Assembly: GCA_003254905.1 (NCBI GenBank)
Contig: QANU01068154.1
Span: forward strand, 1-64,000
Reading direction: 5' to 3'
Length of the DNA: 64,000 nucleotides
Source of the DNA: Nissolia schottii
Taxonomy: Eukaryota > Streptophyta > Magnoliopsida > Fabales > Fabaceae
The position numbers and the translations under genes are program-made. Position 1 is the first letter of the stretch. Every line of letters begins with the position of its first letter. A model generated the notes under the pieces. The model searched no databases and was not told the DNA's origin. It worked only from the letters and a program-made list of their open reading frames with translations. This document shows positions 16,262 through 31,895 of the stretch, in pieces.

Positions 16262-17308
16262 TTAATTAAGTTTTTAACTCCCGTAAAATTTTAAAATTTA
16301 TTTTAAATTTTTGTGTAAAATTTTTAGTCCCTATAAAATTTTAAAGTTTGTTTTTAGTCCCTCTGTTTGACTGGGGTTAACAGCGCTGACGTGATCGTGT
16401 CACGTGGCATAATTATGCCATGTGGCATGTCGCGGCAGCGCCATTAACCTCAGCCAGACAGAGGAATTAAAAACAAACTTTTAAATTTTACAGAAATTAA
16501 AAACAAACTTTAAAATTTTACAGGGGCTAAAAACTAAATTTTATTTAAATAACTTTGTTGTGCATATGAAAAGGTAAAACCAATATCAAACAATTTTTTT
16601 TATTTTATATTTATTTTAAATAATTTTAACTAATATTATTTAAATAATTTTAAATAATTTTGACATTTTTTAATTGATATGAACATGATTTAGTAGTTTA
16701 AATTATTTAAACTAATAAATTAACATACCCCTATTCAATACTTATGTAATCTTCTTTGTATATCGTCACCATGTTCCAAATATATATTTAATATTTATAC
16801 TAACTAATATCAAGTAAAAAAATTAACTATTTTTATTTTAACAAACTTTAAATAATTTAAACTACTAAATCATGTTCATATTAATAAAAAATATGTCACA
16901 ATTATTTTAAATTATTTAAATTATTAAATATGTGATTATAATTATTTAAATAATTTTAGTTAAAATTATTTAAAATAAATATAAAAAAAAATAATTGTTT
17001 GATGTTGGTTTTATCCTTTCATAGGCACAAAAAAATTATTTAAATAAAATTTAGTTTTTAGCCCCTGTAAAATTTCAAAGTTTGTTTTTAGTCCCTGTAA
17101 AATTTCAAAGTTTGTTTTTAGTCCCTTTGTCTGGCTAGGTTAATGGCGTTGACATGGCGTGCCACGTGGCACGACCACGTCAGCGCTATTAACGGCCACG
17201 TTAGCGCCGTTAACCCTAGTCAGATAGAGGGACTGAAAATAAACTTTGAAATTTTACAGGAATTAAAAACAAACTTTAAAATTTTATAGGGACTAAAAAC
17301 TTAATTAA
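16262..17308. mobile_element. palindromic non-autonomous DNA transposon, 1.05 kb
   Basis: The whole element reads as one inverted repeat. The ends are TTAATTAAGTTTTTA at 16262 and its reverse complement ending at 17308. Inside, TTTTTAGTCCCT-N-GTAAAATTT units recur at both ends. Each arm is itself palindromic around GC-rich segments with GTTAAC, CACGTGGC and CAGCGC motifs, and AT-rich arms meet in the middle. No ORF. I see no clear target duplication. It resembles MULE-type or foldback elements with long terminal inverted repeats; the superfamily is inference. Confidence 0.75.
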
Positions 17309-19840
17309 GCCAATGAACACGGTTTACTTTAAGTTTAAACAAAAATGGTCAAGGCTACCATCGTATTCTTGCTATTTGGTATCATCTAATGGTATCTCAA
17401 TTTCTTAAAAAATTAATTTAACAAATTATAAATCAACTTACACATTTGAATGCTTATTAGATTTTGCTCCCATCTTATAAAAACTTCAGTACTTGCACAT
17501 TAACCCCACAGTTTCATCTAATCTCATCTCATCCCCCCACCGCCGCCACCGACCACTGCCTCTTCTACCCGCTCCTCTACCGCATAAAATCCTTCGCCAC
17601 CTCCCTCCAGTCCCTCACCGCTCTTAAAAAGGGACACATGGCTCTGTTGAGCGTCACCACAAACACTAAGTTTCGGATAAACCCCTTCATCACGACATTG
17701 GCGGCGAACCCCACCTTTGTTTCAGGGTTGTTCGCGTAGATGATAGCGTAGTCGATGAAGGTGTTCTTGAACTTCTTCATAGAGAGGACATGGGATTTGA
17801 GGTTGTTGTTTGCGTTCGGGGGGATGTCATCATCGCACTCGGCGCTCTGCACCGCCCTCACCACCTCCATGGCGCTCTGCCACGGCGCCGCCGACTCACT
17901 GTTCCCAGTGTGTTTAGGGTTCAGCCTCATAGAGAGAGGGAGGAGAGATCAAGGGATATTTTGGCCATTTCACAAATAACTATGGCATCAGTGCGCAAAT
18001 ATTTAAGTTTTGTAAATTATGGGCAAAATTTAATAAGCATTAAAAGGTATGGATTTAGTTATAATTTAAGTTGTTTTTTTTTTAAAAATAGGGTATCATT
18101 GGATGGTACCAAAGAACAGGAATATCATAGTAACTTTGGCCAACAAAGACAAGAAGAAATTTGGATGGATACTTCAATAATTTTCTTCTTAATTTGCAAT
18201 GCAACTTAGGCAACTTATAAGTTTCACCTTGATATTGATGTGATATTGATATTTAAGGAGAATCATTCATCAAATAAGTGTTTTATGGTGTATTTTGTGT
18301 TTTTTAATCATTCAAGCTGTTGGATGGTTTTTTATAACATCATACGGTTATAATTATCAAACGGTGATTTGTTGAGGGTTGATGGTTTATTGATGGGTAA
18401 AATATTTTTTATTCCATATTTAATTAAATTTATTGTTTCATAATTAAGTGGAATGCTTCTAACCATGTCCCTTTATTGCATCGACAATTGGAAAGTTTGG
18501 GCCAAGGTTGTGCGATGCGTTTGAGGTTTAAGGGAATCGGATGCTGCAAGAGTTAAGACCAAGGGTAAAAGGAAAGGTTGCGCAATGCGTTTGAGCTATT
18601 CTGCAAGTGTTTTTCCTGTATTGTGTGAGTGGAGGAATGATGGAGGTAGAAAGAGCTTGCGGTGGCCCCAACAGTGGGGCAGTATTGTAGTTGCTGTTGT
18701 TAAATGGTGGCTCCGATGGACGCGCTTATTTTTTGTTGGTTTATGTGTGGGTTCGATTTGAGTACAGTTTTCGGCTTGGGTATGAAAATTTTGTTGGGAC
18801 AACAACAGTCATTGGTATAGAAAGTGAAAAAAGGTTCCCCAAATCTATGTTTTGCTTCCGTATCGATTAGGGACTCAGTGAGGTGAAACAATTAATTTCT
18901 GCTCAGTTACTGCAATTAATTTCTCTCAGTTGTTCGCACACTTGTTATAATAAAAGGATAGTAAAGTTGTCAAGAAAATAATATAAAACATGGCCTAAGT
19001 TATTGTTTTCATTGAACACAAAATGGGCAACAAGAAGTCAATTCACTTGGTGAATCCTTCACCACAACATACTTGATAAATGTTAGAAGCCGCCTGCAAC
19101 TTATACTAACTTCGCCCCGAAGACCTTAATTTAGTACTATCAACGTGAAAGTAACCATAATCAAGTTTTTTCTTCCTGAATTTTCAGATAATTTTTATAG
19201 AGAATTTATTGTTTTGAAAATATTTCAATTGATTTATTATAAAAAAAATAATTGTTTGGATATCAAAATAATGAAATTTCAACATTTTTTTAAAAAAAAG
19301 AGATATTCCTTATACTTTTAAATAGTAAATGTCAGTTTATATACTTTTACAGAGATTTTAAAATTTCCTATAATCCCTATTCATTTGCCTCTTTACTCCC
19401 TCATTTTTAAAGTTTACCACCACCATCGACCATTATTGATAGTCACACCAATTGTTAGTTATTTCTTATCTATTTCCGATTAGCCTTCATTGATTTTGGT
19501 TGGTGATCAACAATGACAAGTTAACTATCGGGTTAGTTCACCCTATTCGAATACCCATCTTTCTTATTTGATAATGGATATAAGAATCAATCAATTTTAT
19601 TGACGGGACAAATAATTAAATAATTGCCCTACATAATAATTGAACTCATGGTTTTATATAGCAAATGTGATAACCAATATTTTATTTTTATTTTTTTAAC
19701 ATTGATGATGGATTAAAATTAAATTCAATAATATTTCTCTGATGAGATTAAATTCAACAATATTTGAGATGGTAAGGGAAGCTTGCAAACAATGCATGGC
19801 CTATTAAATTAGATGAAATTTATGAATTAATGAATACATG
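17309..19840. other. intergenic between NAD synthetase and BiP copy 2
   Basis: Mostly AT-rich. The one unusual part is the GC-rich stretch 17520-17940, listed separately. From 18210 to 19840 I see only short chance ORFs and no recognisable repeat. Confidence 0.5.
17577..17930 (-). CDS. hypothetical ORF, 117 aa, or gene fragment
   Basis: An uninterrupted minus-strand ORF in a GC-rich island (about 17520-17940) within AT-rich DNA. The start context and the compositional contrast suggest coding origin. The product begins MRLNPKHTGNSESAAPWQSA, has an acidic CDDD near 33, and a mixed, partly hydrophobic C-terminal half (VGFAANVVMKGFIRNLVFVV). No signal peptide, zinc-binding set or family motif is recognised. 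The opposite strand also carries ORFs (17464-17739, 17790-18209), so strand choice is uncertain. It may be a fragment of a larger gene. Confidence 0.3.
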   Translation of the reverse strand: MRLNPKHTGNSESAAPWQSAMEVVRAVQSAECDDDIPPNANNNLKSHVLSMKKFKNTFIDYAIIYANNPETKVGFAANVVMKGFIRNLVFVVTLNRAMCPFLRAVRDWREVAKDFMR

Positions 19841-19929
19841 AGAAATGTGACCCGTTGTGACGTGGTTAGCGGTACTTGTAAGCGCAAGGACAAATGTTAT
19901 TGGCCGAAACAATTCATTCTGGAGTTGTG

Positions 19930-19945
19930 ATTGGTCCACGTCATC
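19930..19945 (+). promoter_or_regulatory. unfolded-protein-response element (P-UPRE / ERSE-II), BiP copy 2
   Basis: ATTGGTCCACGTCATC, identical over all 16 bases to the element at 4731-4746, and followed in both promoters by a short spacer and AATGACATGT. It lies 190 bases before the copy 2 start codon and about 45 bases before the TATA motif. Confidence 0.85.
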
Positions 19946-19990
19946 CACAATGACATGTTCGAAACTTTCGCAATGGTCCGGGGTGAACAC

Positions 19991-19998
19991 TATAAAAT
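19991..19998 (+). promoter_or_regulatory. TATA box of BiP copy 2
   Basis: TATAAAAT, about 130 bases before the start codon and downstream of the UPR element, at a normal core-promoter distance. Copy 1 has no equally good match at the corresponding place. Confidence 0.65.
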
Positions 19999-20119
19999 GG
20001 GCAGGGCGAGTTCACGCCCCATACACAAGCCAAAATCAACTGAAACAGCAACTTCGCCACCACCTGAAACGTAATATTCGCGAATACAACCACAAGAAGA
20101 AGAAGAGGAGGGTGACGCC

Positions 20120-23541
<3,422 letters not shown>

Positions 23542-25440
23542 AGATGTTTGCTCAAACTTGGGGTTTGGCAGTGCTGCAAAAACCGGAGCTATAAATGATG
23601 TAGGTTAGGCAGAGTATGTTGATTTGTGATGGGCGGGGCAATTCAGAAAGATTTCCCCTGTTCTTGTATTTTTGGTGGCTACACTTTATAGAATCATTTG
23701 TATTTCTTTTTCCTTTCTATTTTTATGACTAGTGTTTACAAACAAAACTTCTTCACCTTTCTAGTCAGTTTTGCCTGATTTTGCTGTCATGCTGTGTGCT
23801 CGTGCTCACCGGGGGTCTTGATCCTTTCCTCTGCTTCTTAAATCGGGAGAATGCTTGGGGCTTGGGGCTTGTACTAATTTCAAGCTTTTCTCCATGTTGC
23901 ACGCTATCAAACGAACATATATGCTGCTTTCTACTTAAAATAATTCGTATTAATTAATTATTACTTGCAATATGAAAGTTGAATTAGTTTGATATTTTTT
24001 AAACTTATAAATTTTATAGTTTTAAAAATTTTATAATTTTATATTAATAATCGTTTAATTACAAAATTGACATTATTTATTAAATAATTTCCTAGGTTCA
24101 TTTTTATGGAGCATCATTGATCCAACATCATTTGGACCATTATAAATTGTTCTTATATAGTAATAATTGAGAATCAATTTTATGGGTTTAGCTGATAAGT
24201 TTCCGTAACTACACGTTTGTCCTTTTCCAATTTCTATAATTATGGATGTAAGTGGATCTGGTTGATGGGAACCTAGTCATTAGTTGGAATCATGGTTTGA
24301 AAACAAAATGTCCTTGAGTTAAATTCTCGGTATGAATTTAACATTTCAAAATTTACATTTTCAATAAAATTTTATCATTATGTTTAAAAGTAGTTCTGTA
24401 TAATGACAATGCGCAATATACCAAAATGACTAAATTACTAAAGAAAAATAACTAAATAGGCAAAAAAAAGTGTCTACAAGATATATTTAAGGGTTTATTA
24501 TTATTAGCACTTCCACTTTAACAATTTTATTTTTATTTTCAAAATTACCCTTATTCTAAATTTCTCCCAAATTCCAATTTTATTCATAGACTAAGAACTT
24601 AAGATATTTTTTTATATTAGATGCCAGTAATTTGTATTCATATTCATATATGAACACGCGCGACGGATCGATAGATGGTTCCATCTTCCATGTGTGCGCA
24701 CCAGACATCCGTCACTATTTTATTTGCAAGACCGATGAATAAGACACTAACCTCCCATGTTCACATAATCGTTTTTTCGGAAATGATAATTTTAATTTCC
24801 CAAAAAAGCAAGCCTATCGATAACTAGTGGTAATGGTGTCATTTTCTTATTATGAACATGTTATTATTTTAAAAGAAGAAAAATAAACTTAAACAAAGTA
24901 AGATTATTAAACATTACTGAAATATACAAATGTCGGTCTAAATACATGTATGCAATGACCAAAAACTCAAAAAATATCATATTTTAATTGGGGAGTCTCA
25001 GATAAAGAAGAGCAAAGATTGAACAGAAATAGCAAAAGGAGATAGAAAACCGAGTCTTGGATGAAGATGATCAAAGAGTGAACAGAAATAGTGAAAATAA
25101 AGAGTTTTAAAAGAATAGAAGGGAAGTGTGAATATAATGCTTGGAATAATGTATCGAAGTTCCGAAGTCTTCATGGGCTGATGGGCGCATGACTTTTGTC
25201 TGAACTTTTTCCATGGGCCAAGAGCTTACGGGCCATGACACGAGATGTACATTGGTGGGTGAGTAAACAGAGAAATAGGAGAAACCAAGGGGGTAATGTT
25301 GTAATTTCGCAGGCTCTATTTTTTTTTTTCCACCCCCTTCTCCTTGTTCCCCCCTTCGGCTCCTCCTCGATCGGGTAAGGGTAATCAACCCCCATTAAAC
25401 TCATCGTCAAAGCTGAAAAGAGAAAAAGTCCGTTACGGTT
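23542..25440. other. intergenic downstream of BiP copy 2
   Basis: BiP copy 2 3' UTR (to about 23800), then AT-rich DNA. Two similar segments with GAGTCTYRGAT(A/G)AAGA and GAACAGAAATAG occur at about 24990-25100, perhaps a degenerate duplication. A T-run and CT-rich stretch at 25318-25370 probably belongs to the leader of the next gene. No other gene seen. Confidence 0.5.
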
Positions 25441-25464
25441 ACGGAGGAACTGGATCTGGGTTTG

Positions 25465-25731
25465 ATGGAGAACAACGGCAGCATCATTTCGAGGGAGAAG
25501 ATCGATCAGGTCGCCACCTGGGTCGGATCCACCGTCTCCTCCGCTTTCTTCTCCTCCCTCGAACGCTTCTCCTGCGTCAACGTCTCCACCTCTGATCCCG
25601 ACAACGACGACGACGACGATTACTCCACCATCTCCGCCACCACTCCCACCGCCACCGCCGCAACCACCAACCCGCCCGCCGCTCAGGTCAACGGCCAAAC
25701 TACAAACGACGTCGCCAATCTCCCCGTTTGA
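25465..25731 (+). CDS. small plant protein of unknown function, 88 aa
   Basis: Single-exon ORF from the ATG at 25465 to the stop at 25731. The N-terminal half (about residues 1-41) is structured-looking: SREKIDQVATWVGSTVSSAF then FSSLERFSCVNVST, an amphipathic segment. A run of Asp (about 45-52) follows, and then a Thr/Ala/Pro-rich, low-complexity tail. There is no signal peptide and no catalytic motif. A CT-rich leader precedes it and codon use and GC content are typical of coding DNA, so I think it is real. It resembles short conserved proteins of unknown function in dicots, but I cannot name a family. The long ORF on the opposite strand (25171-25848) is low-complexity and probably a shadow. 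Confidence 0.65.
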   Translation: MENNGSIISREKIDQVATWVGSTVSSAFFSSLERFSCVNVSTSDPDNDDDDDYSTISATTPTATAATTNPPAAQVNGQTTNDVANLPV

Positions 25732-28466
25732 CGCAATGCGACGTCGTTGCTGCTTGCGATGTATAGGCCTTTTCCTCCCTTTTTCAGTCATGTATAATGA
25801 TAAGTAAGAGATCTCCGTTTCGAATTTTTCAATTACTTGCTCTGCCACCGCGTTATGCTACCTTAATTATTTTTTTTGTTGTTGTTTTGAAATTGTGAGA
25901 GATGCTATCGTATTGTGATTGCAATACATACTTATCAATTGACATATATTGTATGTATCTATCTATCTTTGTAGCTATTTCCCTTCATTTCCGTGTGTTA
26001 TTATGGTTGCTGTTTCATTTTGTTCGGTTCATGAATTCTCATTCTCCTTTGATTGATTATGATTTTGATTTGAGATTTTGAATCTGTGTCTGGGCGAGTC
26101 TTCGAATTGAATCATTGGAATCTTTGGTGTTAACCATGGAATAGATCTAATTCTGTTATTCCAATGCACAAGCAATGTAATTCAGAAACTCTAGTTACTT
26201 TACTAGGTAGGGCCTGATTTATTAAGTAGAACTCCAGTATAAGCCATTACCTTGTCGTTTGAGATTGAGTCGAGTCTGAATAAATTTGATGAAATATGAT
26301 ATCTTGAGATTCAATGTGATGAAATGGACAGCAAGCAATAGCAACTGAGGTTAAATTAAACTGGAGTTTAGTCTAGTTTTTATTATATTTGCTGCAATAT
26401 TATTAGACTATTAGTGCATTGGTGGGATTGCGAAATGGAAGAAAAAATAATTTAACAGTGGGGGTGGGCATGAAGGATTTTCCGTTAGCCCAACAAGCTG
26501 TGACGGCATTCAATTTCTGAAACATACCTTCCCAGTAATTCTACTAATCCTAGTGCACCAACTCAAGATTCTTTCAAGTCTATCGACATTTACTATTAAA
26601 ATTAGATGAGTTGTGTAATTGTGTTATATGTATTACTTGTATATAAGACACCATGTCGACTCACCATCCATGTTAGTCAACAAAGTATCTCACACATAAT
26701 AAGTACAAGTAACATATCTCAAATTAGATTCCATTTATTTGGTCCATTTGGACAATATATATCACAAGGTGTAATTTCTTTTACACTATGAGAGTATAAT
26801 TCTAACAACAGTTTTTGAAGCAGATTTAGTTATAGTATATGCTTTGAGATTAAGATTTTCTGCATGCCTAATTCTTGTGAAAGTTGATCCTTCATACTGA
26901 TTATTAGAGTAGGAAAGGTGGTCACGTGAAGTGCCCTTTACTTTTGGTTATGGGCAGTGATATAACGCAATTTGTTCCAAGTACGGAGCATGACACGAGA
27001 CTTTAGACTTACTTGAGTTGAGCTAAGCCAAGGTCTCTTTCTCCTTTTCTTTCTAGGTAGTTCATTTTTCACCTCTTCCCTCCTCGTATTTTTTACATGT
27101 ACTTACTTATGCATGCGTGAATCACTCTGTATAGCTCCTAGTCCTACGGTAGTTAAAAAATCATGACTTACTGAAAGAGAAAAAGAATCGTTGTAGATCA
27201 ACATTGTTGTGACTTGCTAGGTTAAAAAGCTTCCTTCATGTGCATGTTGCTTTCGACATTTAGCGGCAGGTCGCCGTGCAGATGCAGTGTAATCCAGATC
27301 TGCTGGTTTTTTAATCACAACGCTGCAGTATTAAACCCTTCAAATAGTGTACCAAAAGAAATAAACACAATAAAAAATAAACCATAAGATAATAATACAA
27401 CAGTGCAGTACAGTACTATTGTAAATGAAGGTGCTTTACCGTACTAGTCTCCATTCTCCCTCCAACAGAGAAGCATGACTATGCATCTTCGAATTATGTA
27501 AAGCTTTGCTCTCTTCCCCTTCAACATTCTACCCTTTGGTACCTCAAGTTTGTCTTTCTTTTCTGTAGATGTACCTGAGATTTCCATGATCTAGTTTTGC
27601 TTTGTCCTCAACTCCTATTCCCTGTTGCACTCAGAGTTCTTCTCTCTTACAGTGATAGTCTTTCTCTGTCTGTATGTAGGAGTGACTCGAGTTATGTTTC
27701 AGTTTGCTTTGAATTTGAAGTCAAAAAATTTGGTTAAAGATAAAGGCACATAGTAATTTTCAAGATAGCTTTCTGCGGTCAAAGAGGAAGCTGGTTTTCT
27801 GCTTCCAGTCTTGCGGTCTAGGGCTTCCCTGGTCTAACACGTCCGGAATCCCAGGACTGCTGTCTTGGCTGCTCTGCCTTCTCTCCATTTACTGCCAATA
27901 AGACAAATTAACCTCTTAGCCTACCTCTAACCTATCGTTTGAGATTCAGAAACAGAGAAATATAATTCAACTATAATGCTGTCATACATGTATTAAAATG
28001 AGTTTAAAGTCACTTTATACACTCCAAACTATACCTAATCATAGTTTGGAGCGTACAACCTTAAAATCCAAACATGCTCTAACATTCTAATAACATTCTA
28101 AGTCTCTGACTGCCTCCAAACGTGTCAAAAGAAGAATATGCAAAGAATGTGGACCTTTATAGTCGTTGCTTTTTAGTCTCTCAAAAAATTATCTTTTGTG
28201 CTTCTAAGCATGATGTGAAGTTTAAAGTCCTTACTTTGTTTCAACAGAATCACCATCTTTGTTTCTTTCCCATTTTTAGATGTGCAATTGTTACACGTTA
28301 TGCTCAGTTTGTTTTCTTGATAGTAAAAAATTAGGTTCAGCATGAGTGCATGTCTCCTGACACACTTGATTTTCATTTTAAATTTTATTTGTGAGATGTT
28401 TGATGTGATAATTTTCTTTTATTAACAATCGGAGCTAAACTATGAAAGAGGAGCTTTTTTTACTGT
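25732..28466. other. intergenic, no gene recognised
   Basis: 3' region of the small gene, then AT-rich DNA without a supported gene. A perfect 11-base stem, CTCCAAACTAT and its complement with an 8-base loop, lies at about 28022-28051. CT-rich and transcript-like stretches occur around 27480-27700, but no coding frame holds. Confidence 0.45.
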
Positions 28467-28770
28467 ATTGTCTCTTTTAATAAAACATATTATAAAAATG
28501 TCTTTATTTCAAAATATGTTACAGGATTACACATGTTATGGCCCGTATGGCATCTGTGGCCACATGGTGAAGTCACATCATATTCGCCAATGTAACAGAG
28601 ATTTGGCTTGCGAGCTAACAAATTTGGGCCACATTTGCCTACCGGGTTGGCGAATATGATGTGGCTTTGCCACGAGACCACGGATGCCATGCTGACCAAA
28701 ACAGACATATTCCTGTAATATATTTTGAAATATGGATACTTTCGTAATATGTTTTATTAAGAGAGACAAT
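28467..28770. mobile_element. palindromic MITE, 304 bp
   Basis: ATTGTCTCTTTTAATAAAAC at the left end is matched by its near-perfect reverse complement ending at 28770. Pairing continues inward through TTTCAAAATATRTTACAGGA and a GCATC-TGTGG-C-CCACAT segment to TTCGCCAA / TTGGCGAA in the centre. No ORF and no clear target duplication. The TTGGCGAA and GCCACATCA motifs are shared with 2010-2240 and 48224-49576. Confidence 0.8.
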
Positions 28771-28883
28771 AACACGGTGATGCGAGGAAACTTTTAAATT
28801 CCTTTGTAACAGATTAACATTTGTGTATTAAATTTGTCTCTGACATCAAGAATTTAATGATGAATTTGATGGATAGGATGTTA

Positions 28884-29067
28884 ACCTTACAAATGAATTT
28901 ATCAACGGGGGTTGGTCCAAGTGGTAAGCGGCTTGGTATCACTTAAGCAAGGTCCCGAGTTCGAGACCTTGTGTATGCAGTTATCCCCGCTGGGAGACTC
29001 ACCCGTCATAACCAGGTGCTTGACCCGGATTAGGCAACCTAAAAAAAAAAACCTTACAAATGAATTT
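28884..29067 (+). mobile_element. tRNA-derived SINE with 17-base target duplication
   Basis: The body, 28901-29050, starts with a tRNA-like head. The polymerase III box A is TGGTCCAAGTGG (28913-28924) and box B is GAGTTCGAGACC (about 28958-28969). It ends in a run of A. It is flanked by exact direct repeats ACCTTACAAATGAATTT at 28884-28900 and 29051-29067 (18 bases if an adjacent A is counted). The A-tail, pol III boxes and long target duplication are the defining features of a SINE moved by LINE machinery. The intact duplication suggests a fairly recent insertion. It is not a functional tRNA gene because the cloverleaf is incomplete. Confidence 0.92.
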
Positions 29068-31617
29068 GAAGAAGCCATCACCATTAAATCTTGAAACCCG
29101 GGGGGGGACCAAGCAACATAGAGGATATTAAGGCTTGAAACCAAATGCTAAGCCCCAAAGGAAACATCATGTCTAAAACTCATAAGAAACTTTGTTTATT
29201 GTTTAATAGCACTTCAAATTTTATGTACCGTAAGTATAAAAAAAATTACATTTTTATTTAATTATATTTTATCACATTAATAAAATAGTTAATTCTCATA
29301 CGTATTACCTAAAATGTCGCTATTATTTTAACATTATATTCTTAAACGAGGACGAGTTTACAGCCTATAACTTATGGTAAATAATACACAAAGTAAAAAT
29401 AAGTTGGTTCATAACAAAATTCACTTAGAAAAAGTCATATTTACCCCTTTCATTTCCCCTCTCTTAGCCCTTCCTCTCCCTCTCCTCTCTCTTTGTCACG
29501 CCACCCTTCTTCCCCGCCGGCTACCACCTCCACCACACCTGCGCCACCCACCTAGCACTAATGGCAGTTGCTTGGCATGGGAATCCATGATTGAGTGCCA
29601 GAAACTTGGACTCACCAATAATGATTCACAATGACTTCGCCATTATAAGACAACGCCGTCGCAAGAGGAGGCGGAGGCGAGAGTTGACGTTGGCAAGATT
29701 TGGCAAATTGGTGGCAACTGCAGTGACAAATATCTGGTTCTGCAAGTGGTGGTTATTGAACTATGAAAAGAGGAAGGGGGGAGAAGAAGGAGGCGATGAC
29801 AGCGGAGGCGGAGAGGCAGTAGCGGTGGAGACAGAGGGACTAGGAAGCTTTTCTCATTTTTATAGATCTAAAAAAACGATCCCTCTGCATTTTTGTTTTT
29901 ATTTTGTTAACACTGTAGTGGATGTTATTGATGCGTTGTTTGATCTGCCGTAATGAAGGATAAAATGGTGGTGTAATTAGTCACATTTTAAAAATATGTG
30001 TTCAACCACTTTTTTAAATTGCTGTTAAGTGCATATGTTTCATCATAGTTCATAAATGTATCATTTTTTTTAATTTACTTGGTGTAACTTAAATTTTTTT
30101 TAAAACAATAGCATAAAAGTATTTTACATTAACAATGCACAGAAATTATACTTTTAAAATATTCCAACAACAAAATTCAATAACATTTCATTTCATTTCA
30201 TTATACTCCAAGCGACCACTTTCAAATTATTAAATATCCATTAATAGAAGAAAAAGGTATACGTTTCATTGTCTACGCTGTGATGTCTAAGTTAAATAAT
30301 TGTATTCGGCTCTCCGTTGTAACGGTATCGACTTTGTCTTTTCATGTGATTTCGATCTTGACCCATAATATATACACAATATAATGTGTCATTATGCATA
30401 ATCTTCATTTAATAAAAAAAAATATGCATAATCTTCATGCTAGCTAGATGTTTTGATTCCCCTCCATATCGTTTCAATTAGAGTAAATTATCAATTTAGT
30501 TCTTAAAAGAGCTACAATATAGTCTTTAAATAATTTTTTTTGAGACATAACTTATTATTTTACTTATTAATATATTTACTTTTATAAGTGATTATTGACA
30601 TTTTTGGAGATAAAATAAAAAAAATGTTATTTATAAAAATTAATTAATTAATAAATTAATGGGTTAGATCTCGTAATCATTTCTTGTTCTTAAAAATATT
30701 TTTTAACATCAAGTTAGTATCTTAAAGGTTAAATACTTAAATGTGACATCAATAGTGGGTATTAGAGATTGCTGCTCCTCACAATTGTCTTTTCCTTAAA
30801 AAATCGAACTTGTCCTCATCTCAAAGAATGAATGCGATTCTTCTTTTCAGGAAACGTGAGTTGTTTACATAATGCCATTTGCTAATAAGTTTATTCTCAC
30901 GTTTTAAATCAATACGAATTAAATCCCAGAAACATCATTTTATTTTTATGTCAAAGAAAACTTGGTAATGTTCTACGTTTTATTACCTATTGTTTCAACA
31001 TCGTAAGTAAAGCATACACTCCCTGCCACGTCAAAGGAGAAAAAGTATACACTCCATAACTCCTCTTTAGAGTCTCGATGCACGTATGGAAAGTATATTT
31101 AAGAGGTATTTATGTTAAAAAAATAATAATTATATTGTAGATTTTATTTTCACTTTAATTAATAATCATAAATTGTAAATTTATTTAACTCTCACGGCCA
31201 TTATTTTAATTAAATGTAAATATAACAATATATAATTATGATAATATAATTTTTTTATGAAAAATTAATCTTTTTTAATTATTATCTTACTTGCTATGCA
31301 TTTGCTAAAATCGTCAGAAGAGAAGATAAAGATTTTCATGGAGAACTATATTTAATAAAAAAAATTATATTGAACTATGTTATGATCACTTACAAATGTG
31401 ACATTTCAATATTATATGTGTATTTGTTTTTCTTTAAGAGTTAAATGTTTATACTTTTAATGAATAAAATTGAAATATTATTGTTTATAAAAAAATAAAA
31501 AATATTATTTTATAACCACCCAAAAATTTCTATCTTGTTAATTAATCATTCTAGATTTTCTCCTCGTTAAAAAAGATATTATTTACCCCTCATTTAAATA
31601 ACACAGATTTTTTGGTG
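29068..31617. other. AT-rich intergenic DNA
   Basis: A GC-richer patch at 29450-29850 carries two overlapping plus-strand ORFs (29374-29634, 29591-29953) that are Pro- or Arg/Gly-rich and low in complexity, with no splice-supported model, so I do not call a gene. The rest is AT-rich with no recognised feature. Confidence 0.45.
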
Positions 31618-31895
31618 CTCTTTGAAAATGTTTAGATTAATGATTTGGAAGGGAGTGGCTTGGAAACCCATAAAAAAAAAATTTGAGCTCCATTATTTGA
31701 ACTGATAATTTTTAAAAAGGAGTGAAATGATTTTTAAGAAATGAGATTCCATTGAAAACCACCAAAACTCTCCAATTTTTGCTCCTCCAAATTTGGAGCT
31801 TTTGGATATGGGAATGGCACTATTTCATTGTCTTGATTCCCTTTTATTCTACCTTTTTTTTTTTTCAAACCATCAATCTAAACATATTTTTAGAG
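31618..31895. mobile_element. MITE upstream of trehalase, 278 bp
   Basis: CTCTTTGAAAATGTTTAGAT at 31618 pairs with the reverse complement of the right end (CTCTAAAAATATGTTTAGAT read inward from 31895). The homology continues through TTAATGATTTG / TTGATGGTTTG. The interior is non-coding. No clear target duplication. It ends 585 bases before the trehalase start codon. Confidence 0.7.

Noticed and set aside
25171-25848. 225-aa minus-strand ORF opposite the small protein gene
   Set aside because: Gly/Val/Asp low-complexity product that arises from the reverse complement of the Thr/Ala/Pro-coding and acidic tract; the plus-strand 88-aa ORF has better coding character.
28902-29040. Possible functional tRNA gene (box A and box B present)
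   Set aside because: The cloverleaf is incomplete, and the A-tail and flanking 17-base duplication show it is a SINE.
29374-29953. Overlapping plus-strand ORFs of 86 and 120 aa
   Set aside because: Low-complexity Pro-rich and Arg/Gly-rich products, overlapping frames, no supporting splice or start context.
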